A DNA stretch of 64,000 nt from CAZXIC01 sp964640195 (GTDB lineage: Archaea > Iainarchaeota > Iainarchaeia > Iainarchaeales > GCA-2688035): positions 1 through 64,000 of the forward strand of contig CAZXIC010000001.1 of NCBI GenBank assembly GCA_964640195.1, given 5' to 3'. Below are positions 41,250 through 48,983 of the stretch, in pieces; within the stretch, counting starts at the first letter, position 1, and each line of letters opens with the position of its first letter. Position numbers and translations under genes: made by a program. The notes beneath the pieces were generated by a model. That model was not told the origin of the DNA. It saw nothing but the letters and a program-made list of their open reading frames with translations, and did no database searches.

Positions 41250-42176
41250 TCAGTAAAGCACGTCAAAACATTTCTTTCCTTCAATGCCGAGCAGGAAACC
41301 ATAGCGCGCGTCAACGTACTGCTGTATCTGCTGCACTTCCTCTTCGGTTAGATGCTTGAACCTGCCTTGCAATTGGAGGTATTCCTTAACAGGCTTTGCG
41401 CTCTGCTTTTCAACCTTCTGGCTGAAGGTCAAAATACCGTTATCAATCTCGTACAGCGGGAAAACCCTTGTTTGGACAGCGAGCCTTGCAATCTCAAGCG
41501 TCTGCTCCTGCCTGCTGTACCAGCCGACAGGGCAAACGCTGAAAGCATGGATGAAGCTTGGGCCCTTGGTTGCAAGGGCTTTTTTGACCTTCCTGTGCAA
41601 ATCAACGATGTTCGCCGGGCTGACTGTTGCAACATACCTGATGCCGTGCGATGCAACAATCAAAGGCAAGGGCTTCTTCGGCTGCTGCTTCCCGTGGACA
41701 ACGCTGCCTGCCGGCGATGTTGTTGTTGCTGCAAGGAAAGGCGTTGCACCGCTTCTCTGCACACCGGTATTCATATAGGCTTCGTTATCTGTCGCTACGT
41801 AAGTGAATTTATGTCCCCGTTCAAGTGCGCCGCTCAAAGCGCCAAAGCCGATGTCAAATGAGGCGCCATCGCCGCCGAAAACAAGCAAATTCACGCCCTG
41901 CCTTTTGCCCATTGCTTTCAATGCACTGTCAATGCCGGATGCAACGGATGCGTTGTTCTCAAACGCTGCGTGAATCCAGGGGATTTTCCAGGCGGTCTGC
42001 GGATACGGGGTTGAAACAACCTCCATGCAGCCGGTTGACATAACCGCAATTGTGTTTGGTCCAGCTGCCTTTGTAACGTGCCTTACAACAAGGGCTTCGC
42101 CGCAGCCGGCGCAGGCCCTGTGCCCTGAGGCGAAGTATTCCTCGTAAGGCATTCCCAAAATCTTCCTTTCCTTCAC
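41250..42176 (-). CDS. porB: pyruvate:ferredoxin oxidoreductase, beta subunit
   Basis: This 308-residue subunit binds thiamine diphosphate: GDGASFDIGFGALSGALERGHKFTYVATDNEAYMNTGVQRS holds the GDG...N motif. Cys residues in HRACAGCGEALV, STGCMEVV and FSVCPVGW match the four ligands of the [4Fe-4S] cluster. It decarboxylates pyruvate in the POR complex. GTG 42176 overlaps the porA stop as GTGA and has GGGGGAG 8 nt upstream; the GTG at 42185 touches that site. Last gene of the por operon. Confidence 0.95.
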   Translation of the reverse strand: MKERKILGMPYEEYFASGHRACAGCGEALVVRHVTKAAGPNTIAVMSTGCMEVVSTPYPQTAWKIPWIHAAFENNASVASGIDSALKAMGKRQGVNLLVFGGDGASFDIGFGALSGALERGHKFTYVATDNEAYMNTGVQRSGATPFLAATTTSPAGSVVHGKQQPKKPLPLIVASHGIRYVATVSPANIVDLHRKVKKALATKGPSFIHAFSVCPVGWYSRQEQTLEIARLAVQTRVFPLYEIDNGILTFSQKVEKQSAKPVKEYLQLQGRFKHLTEEEVQQIQQYVDARYGFLLGIEGKKCFDVLY

Positions 42177-43318
42177 AGCAGCCACTCCCCCTTTGGCTTT
42201 CCGTCAATCAGGTCATTCAATGCCCCTTCAAAGTGTTTTACTGTAATGTCCCTTCCGCCCAGTCCAGCGATGTAGTTGAGTATCTGGATGTCGTTGCAGT
42301 AAATCGCGCTCCTTACATCAGTGAACAAAGGCCCTTCGTAGCCAAGCGAAACATGCCTGTCGATTACAGCCGCTGCCTTGAGGTTGCGCATGGCTTGCTG
42401 CAATTCCTGCTTCGGGAAAGGCCTCAGGCACCTCAGCTTAATCAACCCAACTTTTTTTCCCTGCTTCCTCAGATTGTCAACCGCAACCCTTGCTGTTCCG
42501 CAGGCAGTGCCCATTGCAATCAAAGCGAATTCCGCGCCATCCATTTCATATGGTTCAAGCAAGCCGTCGCCATAAGCCCTTCCAAACTGCTTGCCAAATT
42601 GTTTATTTGCTTTTTTAATGAAATCAACCGAGGCAAGCATTGCGCGCTGCTGCTGCTGCTTGAACAACATGAACGAATCAGGGAAGCCTATTGGGCCCAT
42701 TGTAAGCGGCTTTTCGGGGTTAAGCACGTAGAGGGGCTTGAATTTGGGCAGGAATTCATCCACTTTGCTCTGCTCTGGTTCATCAATCGGCTCAAACACG
42801 TGCGTTAATGAGTAGCCGTCGAAGCACACCATGGCTGGAAGCAAGACATCCCTGCTTTCACTTATTCTATATGCCTGGATGATGCTGTCCAATGACTCCT
42901 GGCTGCTTTCCACGTACAACTGAATCCAACCCTGGTCCCTTGCACTAACGCTGTCGCTGTGGTCATTCCAGATGTTAATTGGCGCGGACAAAGCCCTGTT
43001 TGCAACAGCCATTACTGTCGGCAGCCTCATTCCGCTTATAATCGGGAGGATTTCATACATTAAAGCAAGGCCCTGGCTGCTTGTAGCGGTGAATGTCCTT
43101 GCTCCAGTGGCGGCAGCGCCGACAATTGCGGACGCAGCACTATGCTCTGACTCAACATCAACCATCTCTGCCTTGAGTTCACCGTTTGCAACATACTCGG
43201 CTATTTTCTCAGGAATGTGCGTTGATGGTGTAATCGGGTACATTGGGCATACCTGCACCCTGCACAGCTTTACTGCTTTTGCTACTGCAACCGATGACTC
43301 AACAACCATTTTTGCCAT
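42173..43318 (-). CDS. porA: pyruvate:ferredoxin oxidoreductase, alpha subunit
   Basis: This 381-residue subunit contains the pyrimidine-binding domain with VCPMYPITPSTHIPEKIAEY, EMVDVESEHSAASAIVGAAATGARTFTATSSQGLALMYEILPIISGMRLP, and the C-terminal domain with GYEGPLFTDVRSAIY. ATG 43318 gives MAKMVVESSVAVAKAV, the normal N-terminus; the open frame upstream overlaps porD. It works with porB, porD and porG to make acetyl-CoA and reduced ferredoxin. Confidence 0.96.
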   Translation of the reverse strand: MAKMVVESSVAVAKAVKLCRVQVCPMYPITPSTHIPEKIAEYVANGELKAEMVDVESEHSAASAIVGAAATGARTFTATSSQGLALMYEILPIISGMRLPTVMAVANRALSAPINIWNDHSDSVSARDQGWIQLYVESSQESLDSIIQAYRISESRDVLLPAMVCFDGYSLTHVFEPIDEPEQSKVDEFLPKFKPLYVLNPEKPLTMGPIGFPDSFMLFKQQQQRAMLASVDFIKKANKQFGKQFGRAYGDGLLEPYEMDGAEFALIAMGTACGTARVAVDNLRKQGKKVGLIKLRCLRPFPKQELQQAMRNLKAAAVIDRHVSLGYEGPLFTDVRSAIYCNDIQILNYIAGLGGRDITVKHFEGALNDLIDGKPKGEWLL

Positions 43319-43364
43319 TTTTTCTAAGCCCCCTTCCTGATTGGATTTGCAGCAGCCATTTTGC

Positions 43365-43664
43365 TCATTTCTTCTCAACCTCTTTCTCAATCGCCTTGGC
43401 AGGGCACTCGTGCACGCAGATAAGGCAGCCCTTGCAGTAATCGTAGTCAATGCTGACATTCCCATTAGCGTCAATTTTTATTGCGCTGTCCGGGCAGCTG
43501 TACCAGCACTTGTAGCACTTTATGCATTTTTCCGCTATAAGTTTTGGCCTGAAAGTGCGCCAGCCCCCTGTCTTATATGCAGCGCTGCTGCCAGGCTCTG
43601 TTATCACTGCGCCGGTATTTATTTTCAGCTTTTTTTCTCCCTTCTTTTTCCCCTTTTCAGCCAT
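43365..43664 (-). CDS. porD: pyruvate:ferredoxin oxidoreductase, delta (ferredoxin) subunit
   Basis: This 99-residue subunit has two 4Fe-4S motifs, CIKCYKCWYSCP and CKGCLICVHECP, which pass electrons from the beta subunit to ferredoxin. The Lys-rich leader (AEKGKKKGEKKLK) is somewhat longer than usual. ATG 43664 lies 6 nt after AGGTGA; a GTG at 43673 falls within that site. Second gene of the operon. Confidence 0.95.
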   Translation of the reverse strand: MAEKGKKKGEKKLKINTGAVITEPGSSAAYKTGGWRTFRPKLIAEKCIKCYKCWYSCPDSAIKIDANGNVSIDYDYCKGCLICVHECPAKAIEKEVEKK

Positions 43665-43715
43665 TGTACTCACCTTGCTGCACCCCTTGTTTTTTCTTCC
43701 CGCCGCAAATTCACT

Positions 43716-44279
43716 TTACCCCTTGCATGCATCCGCAGCAGCTTTTGCAGCCTTTTTGTTCAACTCAGCAACTGCCTTCTTGCCTGTTGCGCCAAAGTGC
43801 TCATCAATTGCCCTGTCAAGCGCCGGAAGCGAGACCTCTTTTGTCAAAGCGCAGAAAGCGCCGAGAGAGGCAATGTTCACAAATGGCTTTCCGATTATCT
43901 GCAAGGCAATCTCCGTGATGTTGATGGGCTCAATTGAAAAGCTGCCGTTCACGTGCTTTCTCAATTCCTCCTCTTTCTTATCCGTGTTGATTATAAGCGT
44001 TCCGCCCTGGTGCAATCCTGCTGCAACATCCACTGCTTCAAGCAGCGTAGGGTCCAGAACAATAACATAGCTGGGCTCGTAGACGTGCTGTCTTACGTTA
44101 ATCGGCTTTTCATCGATTCTGACATAGCTCTCAACAGGCGCTCCTGTCCTCTCAACCCCGAAGTTCGGGAAAGCCTGGCTGTATTTCCCGTCCTTGAAAG
44201 CCGCGATTGCAAGCACCTGTGCGCAAGTGACAGCGCCTTGGCCCCCTCTGCCGTGGATTCTCAGTTCCTTAAGAGCCAT
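43716..44279 (-). CDS. porG: pyruvate:ferredoxin oxidoreductase, gamma subunit
   Basis: This 188-residue subunit opens MALKELRIHGRGGQGAVTCAQVLAIAAFKDGKYSQAFPNFGVERTGAPVE, the hallmark of the gamma chain. The domain helps bind CoA. ATG 44279 is preferred over a start 10 codons upstream because it matches the conserved N-terminus. First gene of the porGDAB operon, in the usual order for archaea. Confidence 0.95.
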   Translation of the reverse strand: MALKELRIHGRGGQGAVTCAQVLAIAAFKDGKYSQAFPNFGVERTGAPVESYVRIDEKPINVRQHVYEPSYVIVLDPTLLEAVDVAAGLHQGGTLIINTDKKEEELRKHVNGSFSIEPINITEIALQIIGKPFVNIASLGAFCALTKEVSLPALDRAIDEHFGATGKKAVAELNKKAAKAAADACKG

Positions 44280-44344
44280 TGCAATGCCTTCCGGGCTTAA
44301 GCAGCGCAATGCCAGGCTGCTTTTTGTAATAGAGTGAGAGAAGG

Positions 44345-44367
44345 AAAAAGTTAAAAAACAACTTTTT
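44345..44367. promoter_or_regulatory. inverted repeat between porG and acylphosphatase genes
   Basis: AAAAAGTT (44345-44352) and AACTTTTT (44360-44367) form a perfect 8-bp inverted repeat with a 7-bp A-rich spacer. It lies between the divergent por operon and the acylphosphatase gene, at promoter distance from both. It may be an operator or only A/T-rich promoter DNA. Confidence 0.35.
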
Positions 44368-44387
44368 ACATAGTTATCCTCTTATAA

Positions 44388-44660
44388 ATGCTGCAGATTC
44401 ACGCGATGGTTGAAGGATACGTGCAGGGGGTTAATTTCCGCTACTATACTGTGCAGCATGCCAGAATTCTTGGGGCAAGGGGCTTTGTTCGCAACCTTGT
44501 TGACGGCAGGGTTGAGGTTGTTGCCCAGGGCAACAAAGCGCAGCTGGAGAGAATGATTGAATGGCTGCACAGAGGCCCTGCATCTGCAGCAGTGGAAGAG
44601 GTTGCGGTTGAATGGCAGAAGCCTGGGAAAAAATTCACGGGCTTCTCAATCGAATATTAA
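44388..44660 (+). CDS. acyP: acylphosphatase
   Basis: This 90-residue enzyme hydrolyses carboxyl-phosphate bonds. Family motifs are GYVQGVNFRYYTVQHA with the catalytic Arg 18, and GARGFVRNLVDGRVEVVAQG with the catalytic Asn 36. The C-terminal KKFTGFSIEY closes the ferredoxin-like fold. The stop TAA shares the palindrome TTAA with the stop of the convergent gene at 44657. Confidence 0.95.
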   Translation: MLQIHAMVEGYVQGVNFRYYTVQHARILGARGFVRNLVDGRVEVVAQGNKAQLERMIEWLHRGPASAAVEEVAVEWQKPGKKFTGFSIEY

Positions 44661-45139
44661 ACCGCTTTGAGTTCAAGCGTAACAGTTTCTGAAAACTGCT
44701 TGCCGTTGATTGCTGTTGTGATAACCAAATCATATGAACCAGAGTAAACAGTGCTGTTCGGATTCGGCCTGATTGAAAAGGGGTTCAGGGTCCTGTACTC
44801 GCCCTTGCCCAGCGTGTCAATAACCCTGCTCTGGGGGAAAACAACAAGGGATTCGGCTGCAACAGCATGCACGCTTACAACAACATCTTTCGCAGTCGCG
44901 TCACTGACGTTGTTTATCGTAACAGTTAGGAAGGTGTTTGTTTGGCCTTTTGCCAATTCCAAGGGATTTGGCTCAAGTTCAGCAACAATTGGCTTCGGCT
45001 GCAGGATTACTGCCAATGCAAGCAGGCAGACAAGGGCAACGATTACCACTCCTAGCCCAAGTATAGGATACTTGAACTGCCTGAAAGAGAAGCGGAAGCC
45101 GAAGTTCAGCTTGACCTTGCCCTGGTCGTAGATTCCCAT
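44657..45139 (-). CDS. membrane-anchored CARDB-like protein
   Basis: This 160-residue protein has a short cytosolic N-terminus, one membrane helix (YPILGLGVVIVALVCLLALAVIL) and an external Ig-like domain (NPLELAKGQTNTFLTVTINNVSDATAKDVVVSVHA ... GSYDLVITTAINGKQF). The fold resembles other CARDB/COG1361-type domains in this window. ATG 45139 is taken because it lies just before the conserved-looking GIYDQGKVKLNF. Function is unknown; such domains mediate surface contacts. Confidence 0.7.
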   Translation of the reverse strand: MGIYDQGKVKLNFGFRFSFRQFKYPILGLGVVIVALVCLLALAVILQPKPIVAELEPNPLELAKGQTNTFLTVTINNVSDATAKDVVVSVHAVAAESLVVFPQSRVIDTLGKGEYRTLNPFSIRPNPNSTVYSGSYDLVITTAINGKQFSETVTLELKAV

Positions 45140-45194
45140 CAATACCACTTAATACTATGGTTTTCCAGTTAATAAAAGTTGCGGGAAAAAACAG

Positions 45195-45482
45195 TTAAGG
45201 CAGGGTGAACAGCCTGTTATCCTGCTTTCCGTCCAGGAAGCCCGCCCTGACGCCGGCATCCAGCCAGGCATGTGCATAGCTGTAGGCAGCGAGAGCCAAA
45301 TCCAGTTTGCCCTGCTCTTCAAAATGCTTCCCGTCCTGCAAATAATTGCGTGCCATTGAAAGGAAATCGGCTGCAATTTTCCGCTCTTTCTCTGTTATGC
45401 CTTGCTTGATTGAAACCTTTTCAAGGGCCTTGTCTGTGAGGCTTTTGTATCTGGCAACTCTTCTCAGCAGAGAATCCGGCAT
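45195..45482 (-). CDS. DUF357-family archaeal protein
   Basis: This 95-residue all-helical protein has LTDKALEKVSIKQG...AADFLSMARNYLQDGKHFEEQGKLDLALAAYSYAHAWLDAGVRAGFL, which matches DUF357, an archaeal family of small helical-hairpin proteins of unknown function. It follows the RelE toxin with no gap, so it is probably co-transcribed with the toxin-antitoxin pair. Confidence 0.85.
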   Translation of the reverse strand: MPDSLLRRVARYKSLTDKALEKVSIKQGITEKERKIAADFLSMARNYLQDGKHFEEQGKLDLALAAYSYAHAWLDAGVRAGFLDGKQDNRLFTLP

Positions 45483-45737
45483 TTAAAGCACCTTATAGAT
45501 GTTTCTTCTGTGCCCTACTTTAATTACGAAAACAATTAATTTGTCCTTTCTTAGGTCAAGCAAGACCCTGTACTTGCCAACCCGCAACCTGTAAACGTCA
45601 AACCCCACAAGCTTTTGCACATGCCTCTCTGGATTGAAAACAAGCCTCCGCAATGCAAGAGAAATCCTCCTCTGAATCTCTTTCTCAAGCTTGAGGTACT
45701 GCCGCTTTGCCTTCGGGCTGAAGATAATTTGGTACAT
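45483..45737 (-). CDS. relE: RelE/ParE-family toxin (intact)
   Basis: This 84-residue toxin reads YQIIFSPKAKRQYLKLEKEIQRRI ... GFDVYRLRVGKYRVLLDLRKDKLIVFVIKVGHRRNIYKVL. The basic loop (YRLRVGKYR) and C-terminal GHRRNIY are the RelE RNA-contacting elements; the family cleaves mRNA on the ribosome or poisons gyrase. It directly follows the antitoxin gene, in the same frame class. Length is normal, unlike the disrupted copy at 4.6-7.3 kb. Confidence 0.9.
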   Translation of the reverse strand: MYQIIFSPKAKRQYLKLEKEIQRRISLALRRLVFNPERHVQKLVGFDVYRLRVGKYRVLLDLRKDKLIVFVIKVGHRRNIYKVL

Positions 45738-45956
45738 TCAAAGCCCTGCTTCCTTCTCAACCTGCTGCAGGGCATAAACTCTGCCTTTTGCGATGTCTTT
45801 TCTGGCCTGTTCAATGTCACTTTTTGTTTCCTCTGAAAGCTCCATAGAATCCTCCAGCAAATCCCAGATTACATCCTCATAGCTCTCCTTGTCGTAGAGC
45901 TTCCTGCGCTGCAGGGTCTTGCGCAGTTCCTTGCTGATTTGGATAGTAGTTTCCAT
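45738..45956 (-). CDS. antitoxin of the RelE pair
   Basis: This 72-residue protein begins METTIQISKELRKTLQRRKLYDKESYEDVIWDLLED, a ribbon-helix-helix-like DNA-binding start. A helical, acidic tail follows (SEETKSDIEQARKDIAKGR) that should wrap the toxin. ATG 45956 is chosen because a TTTTAATA-like TATA box lies about 30 bp before it; an ATG at 45974 sits inside that promoter. It probably represses the operon. Confidence 0.85.
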   Translation of the reverse strand: METTIQISKELRKTLQRRKLYDKESYEDVIWDLLEDSMELSEETKSDIEQARKDIAKGRVYALQQVEKEAGL

Positions 45957-45989
45957 AACAACTATATAAGGCACTATAGTATTAAAAGC

Positions 45990-46751
45990 CTAATGCTGCA
46001 ATAATCCCAATGCTTCCCTTTCCTTCTCAGTGAGCTGCGCTGCAATCACAAGCGACTGCGGGAACAGGGCATAGCCGCTTCTGAGCAGCTGCTGCAGCTC
46101 AGCAACCTTGACAACCTGCTTTTCGCTGCCCAGAGCATACAAGCCGACAAGGGTTGCCTTCTGCAGTATCCCCTTTCCCTGCTTTTTCTCTATCCTCTGC
46201 AGGATTTTCAGTGCCTGACTTACATCCATCATCCTGTTATTCTCCTTGTCAATGTCAAGCAGGCAAAGAGTATGCAAGCCATTGCTGAAATTCCTTTCAA
46301 TGACCTCGTAAAAAGACCCAGGGGCATAGTTTTCCCTGGGAGCAACGATTGTGCAAGTCCTGCCGAACCTGTACTGGTCCATGCCTGCTGCGCCCAGGAA
46401 ATCGTAGATTGAGACGCCTGCAATCACTTTCGACTCAATGCCGAGGCGCCTTGCGTCAAGCAGCAGCTGCACGTGCGTTGTCGCGCTCAGGGCATTCCCG
46501 AAAACAAGCAATGCAATGCTTTCGCTGCTTTTCTTCGCTTCCTTCAGGACAAGGCTGAAGCCCTCTTCCACGCCATGCCTGTCCAATTTGATTAAATCTT
46601 TTCCAAGCAGCTTTTGCAGCTCTTCAATCGAACCCTCGCTGTACGCGCTTGTATAAGTGTCCAGGAAAACCCTGCTGCACCTTGCAACCGCTTCCTTTGC
46701 CTCAAGCGTCAGGTGCAATGGCTTCAGGCCGACTCCGATGAGATAGAACAT
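45990..46751 (-). CDS. dphB: diphthine synthase
   Basis: This 253-residue SAM-dependent methyltransferase makes the diphthine precursor on elongation factor 2 His, a step found in archaea and eukaryotes. It has MFYLIGVGLKPLHLTLEAKEAVARCSRVFLDTYTS, LVFGNALSATTHVQLLLDARRLGIESKVIAGVSIYD and FGRTCTIVAPRENYAPGSFYEVIERN, which are DphB/Dph5 signatures of the tetrapyrrole-methylase fold. Its presence supports an archaeal host. Confidence 0.95.
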   Translation of the reverse strand: MFYLIGVGLKPLHLTLEAKEAVARCSRVFLDTYTSAYSEGSIEELQKLLGKDLIKLDRHGVEEGFSLVLKEAKKSSESIALLVFGNALSATTHVQLLLDARRLGIESKVIAGVSIYDFLGAAGMDQYRFGRTCTIVAPRENYAPGSFYEVIERNFSNGLHTLCLLDIDKENNRMMDVSQALKILQRIEKKQGKGILQKATLVGLYALGSEKQVVKVAELQQLLRSGYALFPQSLVIAAQLTEKEREALGLLQH

Positions 46752-46832
46752 AGGATAAACTGTGCAGGGTTAATAATTAAAAAGAAATTATTTCGAATCC
46801 GATTCCAGATTAACTGCCTTCCGCAATATGCC

Positions 46833-47561
46833 CTATGCCAGTTTCTTACTTTTTTCCCACAGGACCCTGAAGAATTTTTTGTTTGTTTCGGTTATTCCCT
46901 TGCTTTCAATCACTATCCCAGTGAAGCCTTTTTCTTCAGGGAAGAAGATTAGTGATTTGTTCCCGTAAATTATCGTTGACGAGGGCAGCCTGAACTCGTA
47001 GGGAAGTATTCTTACTTCTGTTAGAGCCGCCCTTATTGCCTCCTTCCCCGCTATTTCCGGTGTTATGACGTATTTTCTTTTTATTTTTCTCCTGATTCTC
47101 CTACGCTGCCAGTGGGCAAAAAATACAGGGTCTATTTCCGGTCCCTTTGCGGTGTAGCCTATCCCATACAAAACAGTTGGCTCTTTTATCATGTCGTTCA
47201 TAACTGTCTTGAATCCCTCCCTGCCCTTGAATATTTGCACTTTTGTTTCCTCCTCCAGCGGTCTTTTGATTGACTCAAGTTTCGGCAAGATTTCCCTTAA
47301 CCTTCTTTCCTTTTCTTGCAGCAGGTCCAGCAATTTGCCTGGCTCGGCAGCACTGAAATATTTCCTGTTCTCTTTTATGATGTAACCCACAAACCCCTTT
47401 GTTATCAGGCTGTTGAGGGTTTCGTATGCAAGGGAGCGGTTGACTGCTGCCCTTTCTGCAATCCTGCTCGCAAGTGATGACCCAAGCTCAAGCAAGGTTA
47501 GGTAAATTTTTGCCTCTCTCTCGGTCAGGTTCAGCTCCTTCAAAACACTGGTTTCGTCCAC
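46833..47561 (-). CDS. TrmB-family transcription regulator
   Basis: This 242-residue protein has a winged helix-turn-helix (LTEREAKIYLTLLELGSSLASRIAERAAVNRSLAYETLNSLITKGFVGYI), a Glu-rich linker helix and a C-terminal TrmB-type domain (VQIFKGREGFKTVMNDMIKEPTVLYGIGYTA). TrmB proteins usually sense sugars and repress nearby operons. GTG 47561 is preferred to ATG 47579 because a TATA-like TTTAAAA at about 47586-47592 would put the transcript start near 47566. It is divergent from the E1-like operon, with a palindrome between. Confidence 0.82.
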   Translation of the reverse strand: MDETSVLKELNLTEREAKIYLTLLELGSSLASRIAERAAVNRSLAYETLNSLITKGFVGYIIKENRKYFSAAEPGKLLDLLQEKERRLREILPKLESIKRPLEEETKVQIFKGREGFKTVMNDMIKEPTVLYGIGYTAKGPEIDPVFFAHWQRRRIRRKIKRKYVITPEIAGKEAIRAALTEVRILPYEFRLPSSTIIYGNKSLIFFPEEKGFTGIVIESKGITETNKKFFRVLWEKSKKLA

Positions 47562-47599
47562 GATACAACCAAACTTCAAAAATGGTTTTAAACCTATGT

Positions 47600-47624
47600 T
47601 TTGTTGTAAAATAAAAACAACAAA
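47600..47624. promoter_or_regulatory. palindromic operator between trmB-like gene and E1-like operon
   Basis: TTTGTTGT (47600-47607) and ACAACAAA (47617-47624) form a perfect 8-bp inverted repeat with a 9-bp A/T spacer. It lies between the TATA-like boxes of the divergent TrmB-family gene and the E1-like gene, so a bound regulator would affect both. Confidence 0.6.
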
Positions 47625-47684
47625 TAATTAAATACCCCGGCTGAGCAGTTTATGTATAAGCCATTCTCTTTTCTGGTGGGATAT

Positions 47685-48545
47685 ATGGACAAAGAAAAGC
47701 TGTACTGGGAAATAGTGCAGCGGAATTTTGGGGTATACTCAAGAGAGGAACAGAAAAAGATCCGTTCAGCAAAGATAGCCATTGTTGGAATTGGCTGTAA
47801 CGGCGGCATTGCCGCATATGCGATGGCAAGAATGGGCATTGGCACGCTAAACCTCATTGATTCTGATGTCAATGAAACATCAAACCTGAACAGGCAGCCC
47901 ATGGCAACATATTCAACAATCGGCATGAAAAAGGTTGAGGCAGCAAAAAAAATAATTGCGGAGCTGAATCCGACGGTCGCAGTAAATGCAATTGACGCAA
48001 GAGTGGACGAAAACAATGCAGAATCGCTGATTGCAGGCAACAATGCAGTGCTACAGTGCATGGACAACATGCCGAGCAGAATAATCCTGCACAGGGCGGC
48101 AAAAAATCTTGGAATTCCCACAATCACAATGACAGGGCAGCCGAAGTTCAGATCCTTTGTTTCAACTATGATGCCTGATGGCCCGCTTTACGAGGAACTG
48201 TTCGGGTTGGATTTTGTGAAGGGGAGGAAAATTGGGCAGAACAAGGCGCTTATTAAAAAAATTCAGAAACTTAAAATTGAACGTGTCAAAGAGGCGCTGA
48301 ACAAAGGCGTGAGCAAAGAATGGTATACTGAGTTTTTGGAAAAGAAGGCTGGCTGGGGTATAACCCCTGAACGTGCATACCTGACAGGGATGTTGCAGGT
48401 ACATGAAGCAATCAGGGTCGTCCTTGGAAAACCCCCGCTTGCTGTTGCACCGAAGGCAATTGTTGCTGACCTGGCAAATCCGCCGCACCTTGTTTCAGTG
48501 CAAGAGCCGCCGAATGGGAAATCGTGGGACTTCAGGGAGTTTTAG
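47685..48545 (+). CDS. E1-like (ThiF/MoeB/HesA) adenylyltransferase
   Basis: This 286-residue protein has the nucleotide-binding loop VGIGCNGGIAAYAMARMGIGTLNLIDSDVNETSNLNRQ, including the adenylating Arg, and later VLQCMDNMPSRIILHRAAKNLGIP. Such enzymes adenylate the C-terminal Gly of a ubiquitin-like or sulfur-carrier protein, or a small-molecule carboxylate. The CxxC zinc pairs of MoeB/ThiF are absent. ATG 47685 follows GGTGGG by 4 nt; ATG 47652 is an alternative. First of three co-directional genes. Confidence 0.85.
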   Translation: MDKEKLYWEIVQRNFGVYSREEQKKIRSAKIAIVGIGCNGGIAAYAMARMGIGTLNLIDSDVNETSNLNRQPMATYSTIGMKKVEAAKKIIAELNPTVAVNAIDARVDENNAESLIAGNNAVLQCMDNMPSRIILHRAAKNLGIPTITMTGQPKFRSFVSTMMPDGPLYEELFGLDFVKGRKIGQNKALIKKIQKLKIERVKEALNKGVSKEWYTEFLEKKAGWGITPERAYLTGMLQVHEAIRVVLGKPPLAVAPKAIVADLANPPHLVSVQEPPNGKSWDFREF

Positions 48546-48554
48546 GCGATTCAA

Positions 48555-48971
48555 ATGCAGGGCGACTTCAGAAGATTCATTGCAAAGCCGGAGATAAGAA
48601 AAACAACTGAAATAAAAAAGCATCTCGGCAATGCTCCCGGCAATAGGTGGGTTTTTGCAGACGATAGGGTACTGCCGGAAGCAAACATTTACCTGATAGC
48701 GAGGAACGTGAAGGGGCTGTCAGCAAAGCCGGAGCAATACGTTGAGCCGCACAAGCATGATGTTGACAGCTTCTTTGTGCTTATCGGGGATGAAGAAGGT
48801 TTAAAAGGGCTGGAGGCAGAGGTTACAATGGAAAGCAAGGTTTTCACGGTAAGTTCGCCGGCAATGGTCTTCATCCCGAAGGATGTAAGCCACTATTACC
48901 GGCTGGTGCGCGGCAGCGGAAAATTCCTCAACATAGTCTTGGACAAAAACTACAACAAAATCACAAAGTGA
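48555..48971 (+). CDS. cupin-like protein
   Basis: This 138-residue protein has a cupin motif 1, VEPHKHDVDSFFVLIGDEEGL, and a later PAMVFIPKDVSHYYRLVRGSGKFL matching motif 2. Together these give His-x-His, Asp/Glu and a final His for one metal. The rest is a short N-terminal extension (1-45). Cupins include isomerases, dioxygenases and epoxidases; the reaction here is unknown. It lies 9 nt after the E1-like gene and 12 nt before the aldolase-type gene, so all three are one operon. Confidence 0.75.
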   Translation: MQGDFRRFIAKPEIRKTTEIKKHLGNAPGNRWVFADDRVLPEANIYLIARNVKGLSAKPEQYVEPHKHDVDSFFVLIGDEEGLKGLEAEVTMESKVFTVSSPAMVFIPKDVSHYYRLVRGSGKFLNIVLDKNYNKITK

Positions 48972-48983
48972 GGGCGTTTCGCA

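Noticed and set aside
44345..44367. Inverted repeat as a strong transcription terminator
   Set aside because: It lies between divergent promoters, so an operator or promoter DNA is more likely than a terminator.
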